Assembly (NCBI GenBank): GCA_900771305.1
Contig: CAAGNL010000353.1
Location: 1-26,244, forward strand
Reading direction: 5' to 3'
Source of the DNA: Kiritimatiellia bacterium
GTDB taxonomy: Bacteria; Verrucomicrobiota; Kiritimatiellia; RFP12; UBA1067
Length of the DNA: 26,244 nt
The translations under genes and the position numbers were made by a program. Under the pieces are notes generated by a model. The model was not told the DNA's origin. It ran no database searches and saw nothing but the letters and a program-made list of their open reading frames with translations. This document shows, piece after piece, positions 6,853 through 14,834 of this stretch (position 1 is its first letter; the number at the start of each line of letters is the position of its first letter).

Positions 6853-9138
6853 TCAGCAGAAGTTCTGCGCGTCGACGTCGAATGAAACGCGGAGTTCCTT
6901 CGGCGCTGGCCGTGCGGACTCCATCCACATCACGGCCGCAACAATGTCCTTCGCGGACGGAGCGCGCACCACAACCTGATAGCGGAACCATCCCTCGGCC
7001 TTCAGGAGCGGAGCCTCCTCCGCCTCCGACACGCGGAAGAAATCTCCATGGCTCGCGGTGTTGAAGCGTTTCGCCCACGACGCGAGCGATTTCGCGTACA
7101 AATCAGCCCAGCTCTGCGCAAGGACTTCGTCTTTAGCGCGGAAGAGCAACACGGCCATGCGGCAATAGGGTGGGAAATAGGACTCCTTCCTGGCCCGTAG
7201 CTCCTGGGAGGCGAACGCGACAAAACCACCATCGGAAGCCGCCGCCGCAATGGCGGGAGCCTCTGGCGAAAAGGTCTGGAGATAGACCTCGCCGGGCTTC
7301 TCGGCGCGACCCGCGCGCCCGCTTACCTGCGCAAGGAGCTGATAGGTCCGCTCGCTCGCCCGCGGATCGGGACGGTGCAGAGACGTATCGGCGTTCAGCA
7401 CGCCGACAAGCGTGACGTTGGGAAAATCGAGCCCCTTCGCGATCATCTGCGTGCCGATGAGGATGTCCGCCTTTCCGGCGCGGAAGGCGGAGAGGATGTC
7501 GTCGTGCGAGAGCTTGCGCGAGGTGGAGTCCGCGTCCATCCGCAGGATGCGGGCATGCTGAAAGCACCGCCGGAGAGCTGCTTCGGCGCGCTGCGTGCCG
7601 ATGCCCGTGTAGCTGAAATCGGTCGTGTGGCAGTTGGGACACTGCGCGGGGACATGAATCCAGCCGCCGCAGACATGGCAGCGCAGGCAGTTGTCCGCCT
7701 TATGGTAGGTGTACGGAACCGAACAGTCCGGGCACTCCGCCACCCAGGCGCAGTCCGGGCACTCCAGTACGCGGGAATAGCCACGACGATTCAGAAAGAG
7801 AATCGTCTGTTCTCCCCGCTCGAGACGATGGTGGATCGCATCAAGGAGGAACGAAGAGAATATGGGCGCATGCCCGGTCTTCTCGGCCTCCTGGTCCATA
7901 TTCACCAGGTGAACCGCGGGAAGCGAACGCCCTGCCACGCGATTCGGCACGGACGCGAGCGCGTACTTGCCGTCCAGCGCGTTCTTCCAGGACTCAAGCG
8001 ACGGCGTCGCGCTCCCCAGCACGGCGATGGCACCCTCGATTCTGGCTCGCACCACTGCGACATCGCGCGCATGATAGCGAGGGGTCTCGTCCTGTTTGTA
8101 AGAGGGATCGTGTTCCTCGTCGACAACGATGAGCCCAAGATTGCGGACCGGAGCGAAAACCGCGCTTCGGGGCCCCACCACCACGCGAGCCTCCCCCGTC
8201 CGGATCCTGTGCCACTCGTCATACCGTTCGCCATCGGACAGCGCAGAATGCAGCACGGCGACCTGGTCGCCGAAACGTCCCGCGAACCGACGGACCGTCT
8301 GAGGGGTCAGAGAAATCTCCGGCACGAGAACAATCGCACCACGCCCCTCATCCAGTGCACGAGCAATCGCCTGAAGATAGATTTCCGTCTTTCCACTCCC
8401 CGTGACGCCATGGAGCAGAACCGGTTTCGTCGCCGAATTGATGACGTCAAGCGCCCGTCCCTGCTCCTCGTTCAGCTTCAATGGGGACGTCGCCATCACG
8501 CGCCGACCAGAAAGTGGGTCGCGCCTGGAGACCCGCGGAGCAATGGAAACCACACCCCTCTCCGCCAACGACCTAAGCGTGGAGGCCGATGTCTTGAACT
8601 CGCGGACAAGCTGCTGCATCCAGCCACCCCCTACGCGCCGCAACTCGGACAGCAGCTGTGCCTGATGTTTCGTCAAACCCTCACCGGCGACGTCGGCCAC
8701 GGGCTCCACATAGAGAAGTTCCTTCGGCTTGACGGAGGGCTTGAGAACCGCCGCAGGCAATGCGGCCTTCAGAGCCGTCTCAATGGGTGAATGCGTGTAC
8801 GACGCAATCCATTTCACGAGCTTCAACAGCTCAGGCGAGAAGAACGGCGACTCGTCCTCGATCCCAAGAATGGATTTGAAGGCGTTGCCCCTCGATCTTT
8901 CCATCCCGGGCAGGAGATATCCCTGGACTTCCTCTCTCCGCGCCTCCGCGCCTCCGCGAGATCTGACATCCCGCTCAGGTGGCTCCTCCTGCACCGACAT
9001 CGCGAATCCGCGAACGATGCGTCCGGAGAACGGAACACGAAGAAGCTGCCCGACGAGCAGCTTCTCCGCGAGTTCGGCCGGCACCTCGTAGGTGAACAGC
9101 CGATCAAGTGCAAGGTCGATTGCGACCGAGACGTACAA
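6853..9138 (-). CDS. priA: Primosomal replication restart helicase PriA
   Basis: PriA recognises stalled forks and reloads the replisome; it is a superfamily 2 3'-5' DNA helicase. The 761-residue protein has an N-terminal DNA-binding domain (MYVSVAIDLALDRLFTYEVP), Walker A GVTGSGKTEIY (244-254), DEEH (340-343), GSATPS (375-380), and eight zinc-binding cysteines (460, 463, 469, 472, 487, 490, 500, 503). QMIAKGLDFPNV and the QVSGRAGR motif VI follow. The start is TTG at 9138, directly after the TAA of the pseudopilin gene in the same frame; no ATG is near. Residues about 56-86 are an Arg/Glu/Gly-rich insert that looks repeat-derived. Confidence 0.96.
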   Translation of the reverse strand: MYVSVAIDLALDRLFTYEVPAELAEKLLVGQLLRVPFSGRIVRGFAMSVQEEPPERDVRSRGGAEARREEVQGYLLPGMERSRGNAFKSILGIEDESPFFSPELLKLVKWIASYTHSPIETALKAALPAAVLKPSVKPKELLYVEPVADVAGEGLTKHQAQLLSELRRVGGGWMQQLVREFKTSASTLRSLAERGVVSIAPRVSRRDPLSGRRVMATSPLKLNEEQGRALDVINSATKPVLLHGVTGSGKTEIYLQAIARALDEGRGAIVLVPEISLTPQTVRRFAGRFGDQVAVLHSALSDGERYDEWHRIRTGEARVVVGPRSAVFAPVRNLGLIVVDEEHDPSYKQDETPRYHARDVAVVRARIEGAIAVLGSATPSLESWKNALDGKYALASVPNRVAGRSLPAVHLVNMDQEAEKTGHAPIFSSFLLDAIHHRLERGEQTILFLNRRGYSRVLECPDCAWVAECPDCSVPYTYHKADNCLRCHVCGGWIHVPAQCPNCHTTDFSYTGIGTQRAEAALRRCFQHARILRMDADSTSRKLSHDDILSAFRAGKADILIGTQMIAKGLDFPNVTLVGVLNADTSLHRPDPRASERTYQLLAQVSGRAGRAEKPGEVYLQTFSPEAPAIAAAASDGGFVAFASQELRARKESYFPPYCRMAVLLFRAKDEVLAQSWADLYAKSLASWAKRFNTASHGDFFRVSEAEEAPLLKAEGWFRYQVVVRAPSAKDIVAAVMWMESARPAPKELRVSFDVDAQNFC
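8881..8973. repeat. Putative repeat-derived in-frame insert within priA
   Basis: This stretch encodes priA residues 56-86, ERDVRSRGGAEARREEVQGY and the following residues, between two segments that fit the family well (IVRGFAMSVQ and ILGIEDESPFF). On the plus strand it contains the near-tandem purine-free run CCGCGCCTCCGCGCCTCCGC (8939-8958). The composition is unlike conserved PriA, and the 93-nt length keeps the reading frame. The boundaries are approximate. Confidence 0.5.
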
Positions 9139-9867
9139 TTAGAGGTCCAGAACCTGAAGCTGGTTCTTGAGCTGGGTGTTGTCAAAACCCTGACGGTTGA
9201 AGATCACGTCAAGACGAGAGTACTTCGCCTTGATCGTCTGCGAAGCACCACTCTTACGAACAAGCACCCACGCCTTGTTGCCGAAGGGCTGGTCATACGT
9301 GCCGTTGCCAACCACGACCTTCGTCGCGGAAGCACCGTCGTAGCTGGCGAGGTAGCCGTTCATCGAGCTATAGTCGACGTTACGCGACATCAGCACGGGG
9401 ATGACATCGGCGATTTCGCTCTGGACATTGCCAGTAATGACCCACGCGATGTTCTTCTTGTCGAGCGTGGAGCCCGTCATGCCGGGGACGCCCGAACCGG
9501 AGAGCACGCCGATATCGACGTTAACATAGGGCTGCCATTCGGTCTTGCCGTAGTTGTCCATATCGAAGAGCTCCTTGAAGAACTCCGTCGTGGACGTCCA
9601 GGACTGGTCGGCGATGTCAGGATCCGTCGCACCTGAGCTCTCAACGCTCGTCTGCGGCCACACGTCAGCCATACCCGAGGACTGACGCTCGGTGTTGGCC
9701 TGGGTGATGCCAACGTAGAGGTTGCGGCCACGCATGGCCATGGCAGAAGTATTCGCGCTCAGCATCGCGGCCGAAATGGCCGGGAAGAGGGCGCCCATCA
9801 GAATGCCGAGAATGCCGATGACGACGAGCAGCTCGACGAGCGTAAAGCCTTTGTTCTTCTTGTTCAT
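9139..9867 (-). CDS. Type II secretion/type IV pilin-like pseudopilin
   Basis: This 242-residue protein has a class III prepilin leader, MNKKNKG, cleaved before Phe8, then FTLVELLVVIGILGILMGAL, the hydrophobic assembly helix with Glu12 (position +5 of the mature protein). The remaining 200 residues are a Ser/Gly/Asp-rich globular region whose family I do not recognise. AAGGAG lies 8 nt before the ATG. A good promoter lies at 9904-9932. Its TAA is followed directly by the TTG of priA in the same frame. No secretion ATPase, platform or peptidase gene is nearby. It could be a major or minor pseudopilin, or one of the pilin-like surface proteins common in this group. Confidence 0.85.
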   Translation of the reverse strand: MNKKNKGFTLVELLVVIGILGILMGALFPAISAAMLSANTSAMAMRGRNLYVGITQANTERQSSGMADVWPQTSVESSGATDPDIADQSWTSTTEFFKELFDMDNYGKTEWQPYVNVDIGVLSGSGVPGMTGSTLDKKNIAWVITGNVQSEIADVIPVLMSRNVDYSSMNGYLASYDGASATKVVVGNGTYDQPFGNKAWVLVRKSGASQTIKAKYSRLDVIFNRQGFDNTQLKNQLQVLDL

Positions 9868-9903
9868 ATTGCCAACTCCTTCTTAGTGCGTTTTTGTTCT
9901 CAT

Positions 9904-9932
9904 ATTATCCCACAAAAGCGTCCTACGCGCAA
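9904..9932 (-). promoter_or_regulatory. Sigma70-like promoter for the pseudopilin gene
   Basis: On the minus strand TTGCGC (9932-9927) is followed after 17 nt by GATAAT (9909-9904). The predicted transcript start near 9897 gives a 5' leader of about 30 nt containing AAGGAG before the ATG at 9867. The same TTGCGC with 17-nt spacing precedes the HU gene. It probably drives the long run from the pseudopilin gene through priA and purA. Confidence 0.6.
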
Positions 9933-9965
9933 GGGGATAAAAACCGAATTGTGCCGTGCGGGTGG

Positions 9966-11135
9966 TTACAGGGCGCCCGTGGCGAGCGAACCAAAGGTCG
10001 TAATCGGCGTCGTATCACGATAGTTGTCGACGATCTGACGGACATCCTTGATGACCGCGTTCACCTCATCGTACATCTCGCTCTCCTTCGTGAGTTTGCC
10101 GAGCGTGCCCTCGCCCTTCTCAAGACGCTCGGCTACGGCCTTGAGGTTGGATACGAGCTGCGCCGCATCGTCCGCCAGTGCAGTATCGTTGAAGGCGCGT
10201 CCAAGCAATCCCTCGCCGGCCTTCAACTTCTCAGTGGTCGCCCGCACGTTCGCGACGGCGTTTGTGAGATCGCGCCAAAGAGAATCATCCTTGGAGGCGA
10301 GTCGGCCCAGCAGACCCTCCCCCTTCTCGATGCGTTCAGAGACAGCCGCTGCATTCGCGAGCGTCTTCCTCAAGTCCGCGTAGACGACGTCATTGGTCGA
10401 AGTGAGCTTGCCGAGCGTGCCCTCCCCCCGATCAATGCGCTCCGCGACCGAGGCCGCATGGTCAAAGGTCTTCTGTGCGCTCTCAAAGGTCTTTTCCGCG
10501 CCGTCAACGGCCCTCTTTGCACTGGCCACGGTGTCCTTGAGGTCCTGATAGACGGTGTCGTCGTTGGAGAGCAGCTTTCCTGCCGTACCCTCGCCACGCT
10601 CCACGCGCGCAACGATCTTGTTGACGTTTTCAGCGGTGCTCTCGAAGTTGGAGACGATGTTCTTGAACGAGCCCTGCGCCATGATCTCGTTGAGACTACT
10701 GGCGATTCGGCCAAGGTCACGCATCCAGTCAATGGCGGGGTCACCACGGAAGACCGTCGTCGCAAGCGGGCACACGTTCCCCGTCCCCTCTTCAAGCAGC
10801 AGATAGTTTCCGCCCAACAGGGAGAGCGCCGAGACCGAAGCCCGGCACGTGTCGCGCAGGACAACGTCGCTGTCGACCTCGACCGTGACCATCACGTTGC
10901 TCGGCGCCAGTTCAATCCTGTCGACAACGCCCACCTTCATCCCGCGGTAGACCACGTTGTCACGCTCCTTGAGGCCACCGACATCCGTAAACGCGATGCG
11001 CGTGATCGCCTTCGAACGGCCCATCATAAGGTCCACGCCCGAAATGACGACCGTGAAATAGACGAGCAGCGCGAGCACGGCGACCATGAACACGCCCACG
11101 ATCACTTCCGAGAACACGTCATTGCTTTTTTTCAT
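9966..11135 (-). CDS. mlaD: MlaD/MCE-family lipid transport protein with five GEG repeats
   Basis: This is the periplasmic, inner-membrane-anchored lipid-binding subunit of an Mla-type ABC transporter. The 389-residue protein has one N-terminal transmembrane helix (about 10-32) and an MCE domain (about 42-118) including RGMKVGVVDRIEL and LLGGNYLLLEEG. A long C-terminal helical region follows. Five copies of a motif like RIEKGEGLLGRL, with GEG at 181, 237, 272, 307 and 341, are spaced 34-56 residues apart. E. coli MlaD is much shorter (183 residues). Its start overlaps the end of mlaF by 17 nt. The substrate, presumably phospholipid, is inferred from the family. Confidence 0.92.
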   Translation of the reverse strand: MKKSNDVFSEVIVGVFMVAVLALLVYFTVVISGVDLMMGRSKAITRIAFTDVGGLKERDNVVYRGMKVGVVDRIELAPSNVMVTVEVDSDVVLRDTCRASVSALSLLGGNYLLLEEGTGNVCPLATTVFRGDPAIDWMRDLGRIASSLNEIMAQGSFKNIVSNFESTAENVNKIVARVERGEGTAGKLLSNDDTVYQDLKDTVASAKRAVDGAEKTFESAQKTFDHAASVAERIDRGEGTLGKLTSTNDVVYADLRKTLANAAAVSERIEKGEGLLGRLASKDDSLWRDLTNAVANVRATTEKLKAGEGLLGRAFNDTALADDAAQLVSNLKAVAERLEKGEGTLGKLTKESEMYDEVNAVIKDVRQIVDNYRDTTPITTFGSLATGAL

Positions 11136-11895
11136 ACTCTGCCTTCATCTGCTGGAAACTGGATTCGGTTATGAACTGGGCGTCAAGAAAATCCCTGACG
11201 TCCTTGTTGGTTGAGTGAACGAACGCCTCTGGCGTCGACGTCTCGACGACATGCCCTTCCTTCAACATCAGAAGACGGTCGGCGAAGAGCAGCGCCCCCT
11301 GGAGGTCGTGCGTCACGACCACCGAGGTGATGCCCCGCTCGCGGTTCAGCCGGCGGATGAGCCGGTTGATCGTCACCGAGGTCACGGGGTCGAGTCCGGA
11401 AGTCGGCTCGTCGTAGAGGATGATGTCAGATCGGCGGACAATGGCGCGCGCGAGACCGGCACGCTTCTGCATCCCCCCGGAGATCTCCGCCGGATAGCGG
11501 TCTGCCGCAGCCGTAAGCTCGACGGCTTTGAGGGCCTCCTCGACCCGCGCATTGATTTCCTCGGGGCTTAGGTCGGTCTTCTCGCGAAGCGGCAGAGCCA
11601 CGTTCTCGGCCACGGTCAACCAACCCAGCAGGGCGCCCCCCTGGAACAGATAGCCAAAGCGTTCGCGGATGCGCTCAAGCTCCTCGCCGGTCGCCGCCGA
11701 AATCTCCACATCCTCGAGCCACACGCTTCCCGAGGTCGGCGTGAGCAGGCGCACAAGGTGCTTCAGCGTCACGGACTTTCCCGTACCCGACGGTCCCACC
11801 ACCGCGAGGAGCTCGCCTTTCGCAATTTCGAAGCTGACGCCGTCGAGCACCGCACGCCCGTCGAACCGCTTCACGACATTGTCGAACCTGATCAT
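11119..11895 (-). CDS. mlaF: Mla-type ABC transporter ATP-binding protein
   Basis: This 258-residue ATPase powers lipid movement with the MlaE permease. It has Walker A GPSGTGKS (34-41), a Q-loop in YLFQGGAL, signature ISGGMQKRAGLARA (138-151), Walker B IILYDEPTSGLDP (158-170) and the switch His196 in VVTHD. FQGGALLGWLTVAENVALPL is typical of MlaF. The ATG at 11895 overlaps the mlaE stop (ATGA). The frame remains open further upstream, but that part lies inside mlaE. It cytoplasmically couples to MlaE; no MlaB or MlaC gene is nearby. Confidence 0.95.
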   Translation of the reverse strand: MIRFDNVVKRFDGRAVLDGVSFEIAKGELLAVVGPSGTGKSVTLKHLVRLLTPTSGSVWLEDVEISAATGEELERIRERFGYLFQGGALLGWLTVAENVALPLREKTDLSPEEINARVEEALKAVELTAAADRYPAEISGGMQKRAGLARAIVRRSDIILYDEPTSGLDPVTSVTINRLIRRLNRERGITSVVVTHDLQGALLFADRLLMLKEGHVVETSTPEAFVHSTNKDVRDFLDAQFITESSFQQMKAEYEKKQ

Positions 11896-12725
11896 AGTAT
11901 GAACTCGAGATAGAACGCACGGGTGATCATATACCCGAGCATAAGGATGAGCAGGAATGAAATGATCACACTGTGCTGCGTCGCGCGGCCGACACCCACC
12001 GCGCCCAGCCTTGTCGCAAAGCCCTGGTAGCAGCTCACGGCGCCAATCACGACACCGAAGACGCCTGCCTTGAAGAGCCCCACGAACAGGTCCTTCACGG
12101 TCGCAATCATCATCGCACTCGTCATGTACTGATGGAATTCGACGTTCAGTTGAGTCTGCCCCACGATGCCACCGCCGATCACGCCCTGGACGCATGCATA
12201 GAACGCGAGAATCGGCGACATCACGAGCAGTGCCCCCATTCGCGGCGCCGCCAGATAGCGGACCGGCGAGATGGACATGATCTCCAGCGCGGCAACCTCG
12301 TCGTTGACCGTCATTGTGCCCAGTTCCGCCGCCATCGCCGACCCCACGCATGCCGAAAGGCAGATCCCGGTCACGAAAGGCCCCATCTCACGGATCAACG
12401 TGAGCATCACCGTCGCGCCGAGAAACACGGACTCCTGGTTGAAACGGCGAAGAGCAAGACCTACCTGCAGACCGAGAATCATTCCAGTGAAGAGTCCAAC
12501 GACCGTGATCACCGGCAGCGTCCGGATGCCCGCCACGTAAAGCTGCTTCATGAACGCGGCGCGCGAATCACGACGTGCGAGCGTCACGGGCAGACAGGCC
12601 AGCGACTCAATCGCCAGACGACCGCAGCGTCCAACGGCCAAGAAGAGTCCGACGGCATGCCGACGGAGCGCCTCCCAGTGATTGGACGGCACATCCTCGT
12701 AGAGCGGTTCGCGTGTGAACGTCAT
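11892..12725 (-). CDS. mlaE: Mla-type ABC transporter permease
   Basis: This 277-residue inner-membrane permease of the MlaE/YrbE family has several hydrophobic segments from about 70 to the C-terminus. Characteristic stretches are TGMILGLQVGLALRRF, LTLIREMGPFVTGI, GSAMAAELGTMTVNDEVAAL and the MSISPVRYLAAPRM loop. It forms the membrane core of a lipid transporter connecting inner and outer membranes. The ATG at 12725 is 14 nt after the upstream TIM-barrel gene stop; a GGGG tract upstream is a weak ribosome site. The N-terminal 60 residues are hydrophilic and slightly longer than in E. coli. Confidence 0.95.
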   Translation of the reverse strand: MTFTREPLYEDVPSNHWEALRRHAVGLFLAVGRCGRLAIESLACLPVTLARRDSRAAFMKQLYVAGIRTLPVITVVGLFTGMILGLQVGLALRRFNQESVFLGATVMLTLIREMGPFVTGICLSACVGSAMAAELGTMTVNDEVAALEIMSISPVRYLAAPRMGALLVMSPILAFYACVQGVIGGGIVGQTQLNVEFHQYMTSAMMIATVKDLFVGLFKAGVFGVVIGAVSCYQGFATRLGAVGVGRATQHSVIISFLLILMLGYMITRAFYLEFIL

Positions 12726-12739
12726 TTGACGACAATCCC

Positions 12740-13549
12740 CTAGACCAGCGGACCGAGGAACTTCGAACTCGCCGCGATGTCCTCATAGGTGTTGCGGCGC
12801 GACTCGCACTCGACGATCGCCCAACGCGTCCCCATCGCACGACATTCGGAAAGAATTCCCGCCCAGTCGTTTTTGTCCCCTTCTCCCCCGCAGGAGAGCC
12901 CCCCGCCTGGCTTGGCGTGGATGGACGGCACACGTCCGCGGATTTTCCTGAGAACGCCAACTGCATCCTCGCCCGCAAGGGTCGCATGCCCCACGTCAAG
13001 CTCGAAAACCAGCTCGGGACGGGCGAAGAACAGGTCCATCACCGACTGTCCCCCGATCTTCGTCCGGAACTCCACCTGATGGTTGTGGAACCCCATTTTG
13101 ATGCCATGGGGCGCCAGTTTCCGCGCGGCCTCGACCATGCCGTCCGCCAGTCTCCGCCAGTCATCATCCTTCTTTGCCGAGAAATGCGGCACGAAAAGGA
13201 AGTCCACGTCGAACTCCTTGCAGAACTCGACCGTTGCGTTGAACTTGTCCGGCGCGACGTGCGAGAGATAGATCGGCATGTCGACCAGGGCCATCCCATG
13301 GTCGCCGAGCAGTTTGTGGAGCTCCTTGCGGTCCCACTGCCAGAACGCCATCGACTGCACGCCCTCATAACCGAGCGCGCGCATCTTCACGAGCGCGTCC
13401 GCGGGATCCTTCTTCCAGATTTCGTTCACGCTCCACATCTGACAGGCGAGACGCAGATGCCTCGCTCCGCCACACGTCGCGCAGCCCGCGGCGAAAGCCC
13501 CCGCCGCGGCAGCAAGCGTCCCCATGAAATCGCGTCTGTTCACATTCAT
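12740..13549 (-). CDS. Tat-exported sugar phosphate isomerase/epimerase-like TIM-barrel protein
   Basis: This 269-residue protein has a twin-arginine signal, NRRDFMGTLAAAAGAFAAGC (4-23), that ends in a lipobox-like AAGC, so it may be a Tat-exported lipoprotein. The rest is an AP-endonuclease-2-type TIM barrel. Candidate metal ligands are His155 and His157 in FHNHQVEF, Asp185 and His188 in ELDVGHATL, His211 and Glu247 in VECE. Such proteins often act on carbohydrates such as inosose or keto-sugars; no substrate is visible. The ATG at 13549 has GGAG 6 nt upstream and was preferred over the longer open frame inside the previous gene. It lies between the HU/zinc-ribbon gene and mlaE, a context that does not suggest a sugar pathway. 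Confidence 0.87.
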   Translation of the reverse strand: MNVNRRDFMGTLAAAAGAFAAGCATCGGARHLRLACQMWSVNEIWKKDPADALVKMRALGYEGVQSMAFWQWDRKELHKLLGDHGMALVDMPIYLSHVAPDKFNATVEFCKEFDVDFLFVPHFSAKKDDDWRRLADGMVEAARKLAPHGIKMGFHNHQVEFRTKIGGQSVMDLFFARPELVFELDVGHATLAGEDAVGVLRKIRGRVPSIHAKPGGGLSCGGEGDKNDWAGILSECRAMGTRWAIVECESRRNTYEDIAASSKFLGPLV

Positions 13550-13563
13550 TGCAGTCTCCAAGG

Positions 13564-14673
13564 TTAGAATTCGTCGAGGTTGATGCGCATCGTGCTGTGC
13601 TTCTGCGCCTGAATCTTCTGCTGTTCGCGCAGCTTGGCCGCCGAGTCGTCGTGGATCGAGCCCGGATCGGAGAAGTACGGCACCACAAATGAGGCGCCAC
13701 AATTCGGGCATTCGCCCTGGGATCCGGACATATCAGCCGTCGCCTCGATCTCCTGGTGGCACTTCTTGCAGAAGAAGGAAATCATCTTCTCGTCGGCCGC
13801 GGGCGGCGCGTTCTCGGCCTTCGGGGCACCCGAATCCTCGTCGTCGAAGCCAAAGAGTGTTGTGTCGATGCGGATGGTGCGGTTCTTCAGCGCTTCGGGC
13901 TCCATCTCCTCGGCCTCCTCGGCCGTCACGACCTCGCCGGACGCCTTCGTGCCGTCATTCGCCGCGGGGCCGTACATCGTACCCGGCTCCGAAGTCTTCG
14001 GCACCACGACGATGCGTCCGCACATCGGGCACTCGGCCTCCATGCCAATCGCCTCGGCCGGAGCCTCGATCTCCTGGCCGCAACCCGGACAGCGGAAAGA
14101 AACCGCCCCCTCCGCAGACGTGGCGGGCGCCGACGCCGGAACAGGCGCCGGAGCGGCCTCAACGGCAGGCTCCGCAGCGACGGCAGGCGCGGATTCCTCG
14201 GCCGGAGCGGACTCTGCCGCAGCAGGAGCAGGCGGCGCCGCGACGACCGCAGGGGGGGCCTGGACGGCAACCGGCTCGGGAGCCGTCTCGGCTGTGACCA
14301 CGACGTCAACCACGGTAGCCGCAACAGCTTCAGACGCCATCTGTTTCAGAGACTGCTCATACTCCTCAAGAGTGATTGTGCGAGGCCGCGGCGCGACCTT
14401 GCGCTTCGCGATGTTGGAAAGCGTGGCGCGCAGCGCCTTGTGCGCGGGAAGAACCAGAACCTCGCCCGTGCGCGGATTGCGCAACCTGCGGGCTTTCCGC
14501 TCAACGACGTCGAACTTACAGATACCAGGCAGAACAAAACCGCCGTTCGCGGCCTCTCGGTAGATAATTTCCGCCAAGGCATCGAGAATCTTCCGCGACA
14601 GAGCCTTCTTCACACCGACCTTGTAGGCCAATTCCTTGAACAATCGGCTCTTCGTGTATGCCCTGTTTGTCAC
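13564..14673 (-). CDS. HU-like DNA-binding domain fused to two zinc ribbons
   Basis: Residues about 3-92 form an HU/IHF-type DNA-binding domain, with GGFVLPGICKFDVVERKARR and NPRTGEVLVLPAHKA forming the arm region. An Ala/Pro-rich linker follows at about 128-188. Two zinc ribbons follow: CPGC...CPMC (195, 198, 215, 218) and CKKC...CPNC (302, 305, 322, 325). Each ribbon has a QEIEA motif, a VP..S.PG tail, and then a TIRIDTTLF or TMRINLDEF motif, so the whole C-terminal module looks duplicated. I chose GTG at 14673 (369 residues) because AAGGGA lies 8 nt upstream; the TTG at 14706 has no ribosome site. It is the first gene of the mla operon. A nucleoid or regulatory role is inference. Confidence 0.8.
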   Translation of the reverse strand: MTNRAYTKSRLFKELAYKVGVKKALSRKILDALAEIIYREAANGGFVLPGICKFDVVERKARRLRNPRTGEVLVLPAHKALRATLSNIAKRKVAPRPRTITLEEYEQSLKQMASEAVAATVVDVVVTAETAPEPVAVQAPPAVVAAPPAPAAAESAPAEESAPAVAAEPAVEAAPAPVPASAPATSAEGAVSFRCPGCGQEIEAPAEAIGMEAECPMCGRIVVVPKTSEPGTMYGPAANDGTKASGEVVTAEEAEEMEPEALKNRTIRIDTTLFGFDDEDSGAPKAENAPPAADEKMISFFCKKCHQEIEATADMSGSQGECPNCGASFVVPYFSDPGSIHDDSAAKLREQQKIQAQKHSTMRINLDEF

Positions 14674-14753
14674 CGTTGATTTCCCTTCGTCAGATTTCGT
14701 TGGCAAGCTCGCTTTAGGTCAAAACATACTTCCGTCCCTTCGACGGCAGGGGT

Positions 14754-14759
14754 ATTCTA
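14754..14759 (-). promoter_or_regulatory. Possible -10 box for the HU/zinc-ribbon-mla operon
   Basis: On the minus strand TAGAAT lies about 80 nt upstream of the GTG start at 14673. No convincing -35 hexamer is at standard spacing; TTCTGC at 14784-14779 is 19 nt away. The divergent region 14707-14834 otherwise contains only the opposing PAS-gene promoter. Confidence 0.35.
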
Positions 14760-14774
14760 CCATAAAATTGCGGG

Positions 14775-14803
14775 TTTCGCAGAAATCTATTTTCTGCTAT
14801 AAT
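14775..14803 (+). promoter_or_regulatory. Promoter for the PAS-domain gene
   Basis: A perfect TATAAT (14798-14803) is preceded at 17 nt by a weak TTTCGC (14775-14780). The predicted start near 14810 gives a leader of about 25 nt with AAGGGA 10 nt before the ATG at 14835. It overlaps the putative upstream elements of the opposing HU/zinc-ribbon operon, so the two may interfere. Confidence 0.6.
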
Positions 14804-14834
14804 GCCGCCGTGAAAACGAAGGGACTGTTTTGAA

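Noticed and set aside
9933..9965. Intrinsic terminator after mlaD
   Set aside because: A CCG...CGG pairing followed by TTTTT is only 3 bp and is not convincing.
14674..14706. TTG start at 14706 for the HU/zinc-ribbon gene
   Set aside because: No ribosome site precedes it, whereas the GTG at 14673 has AAGGGA at the correct distance and matches the HU domain start.
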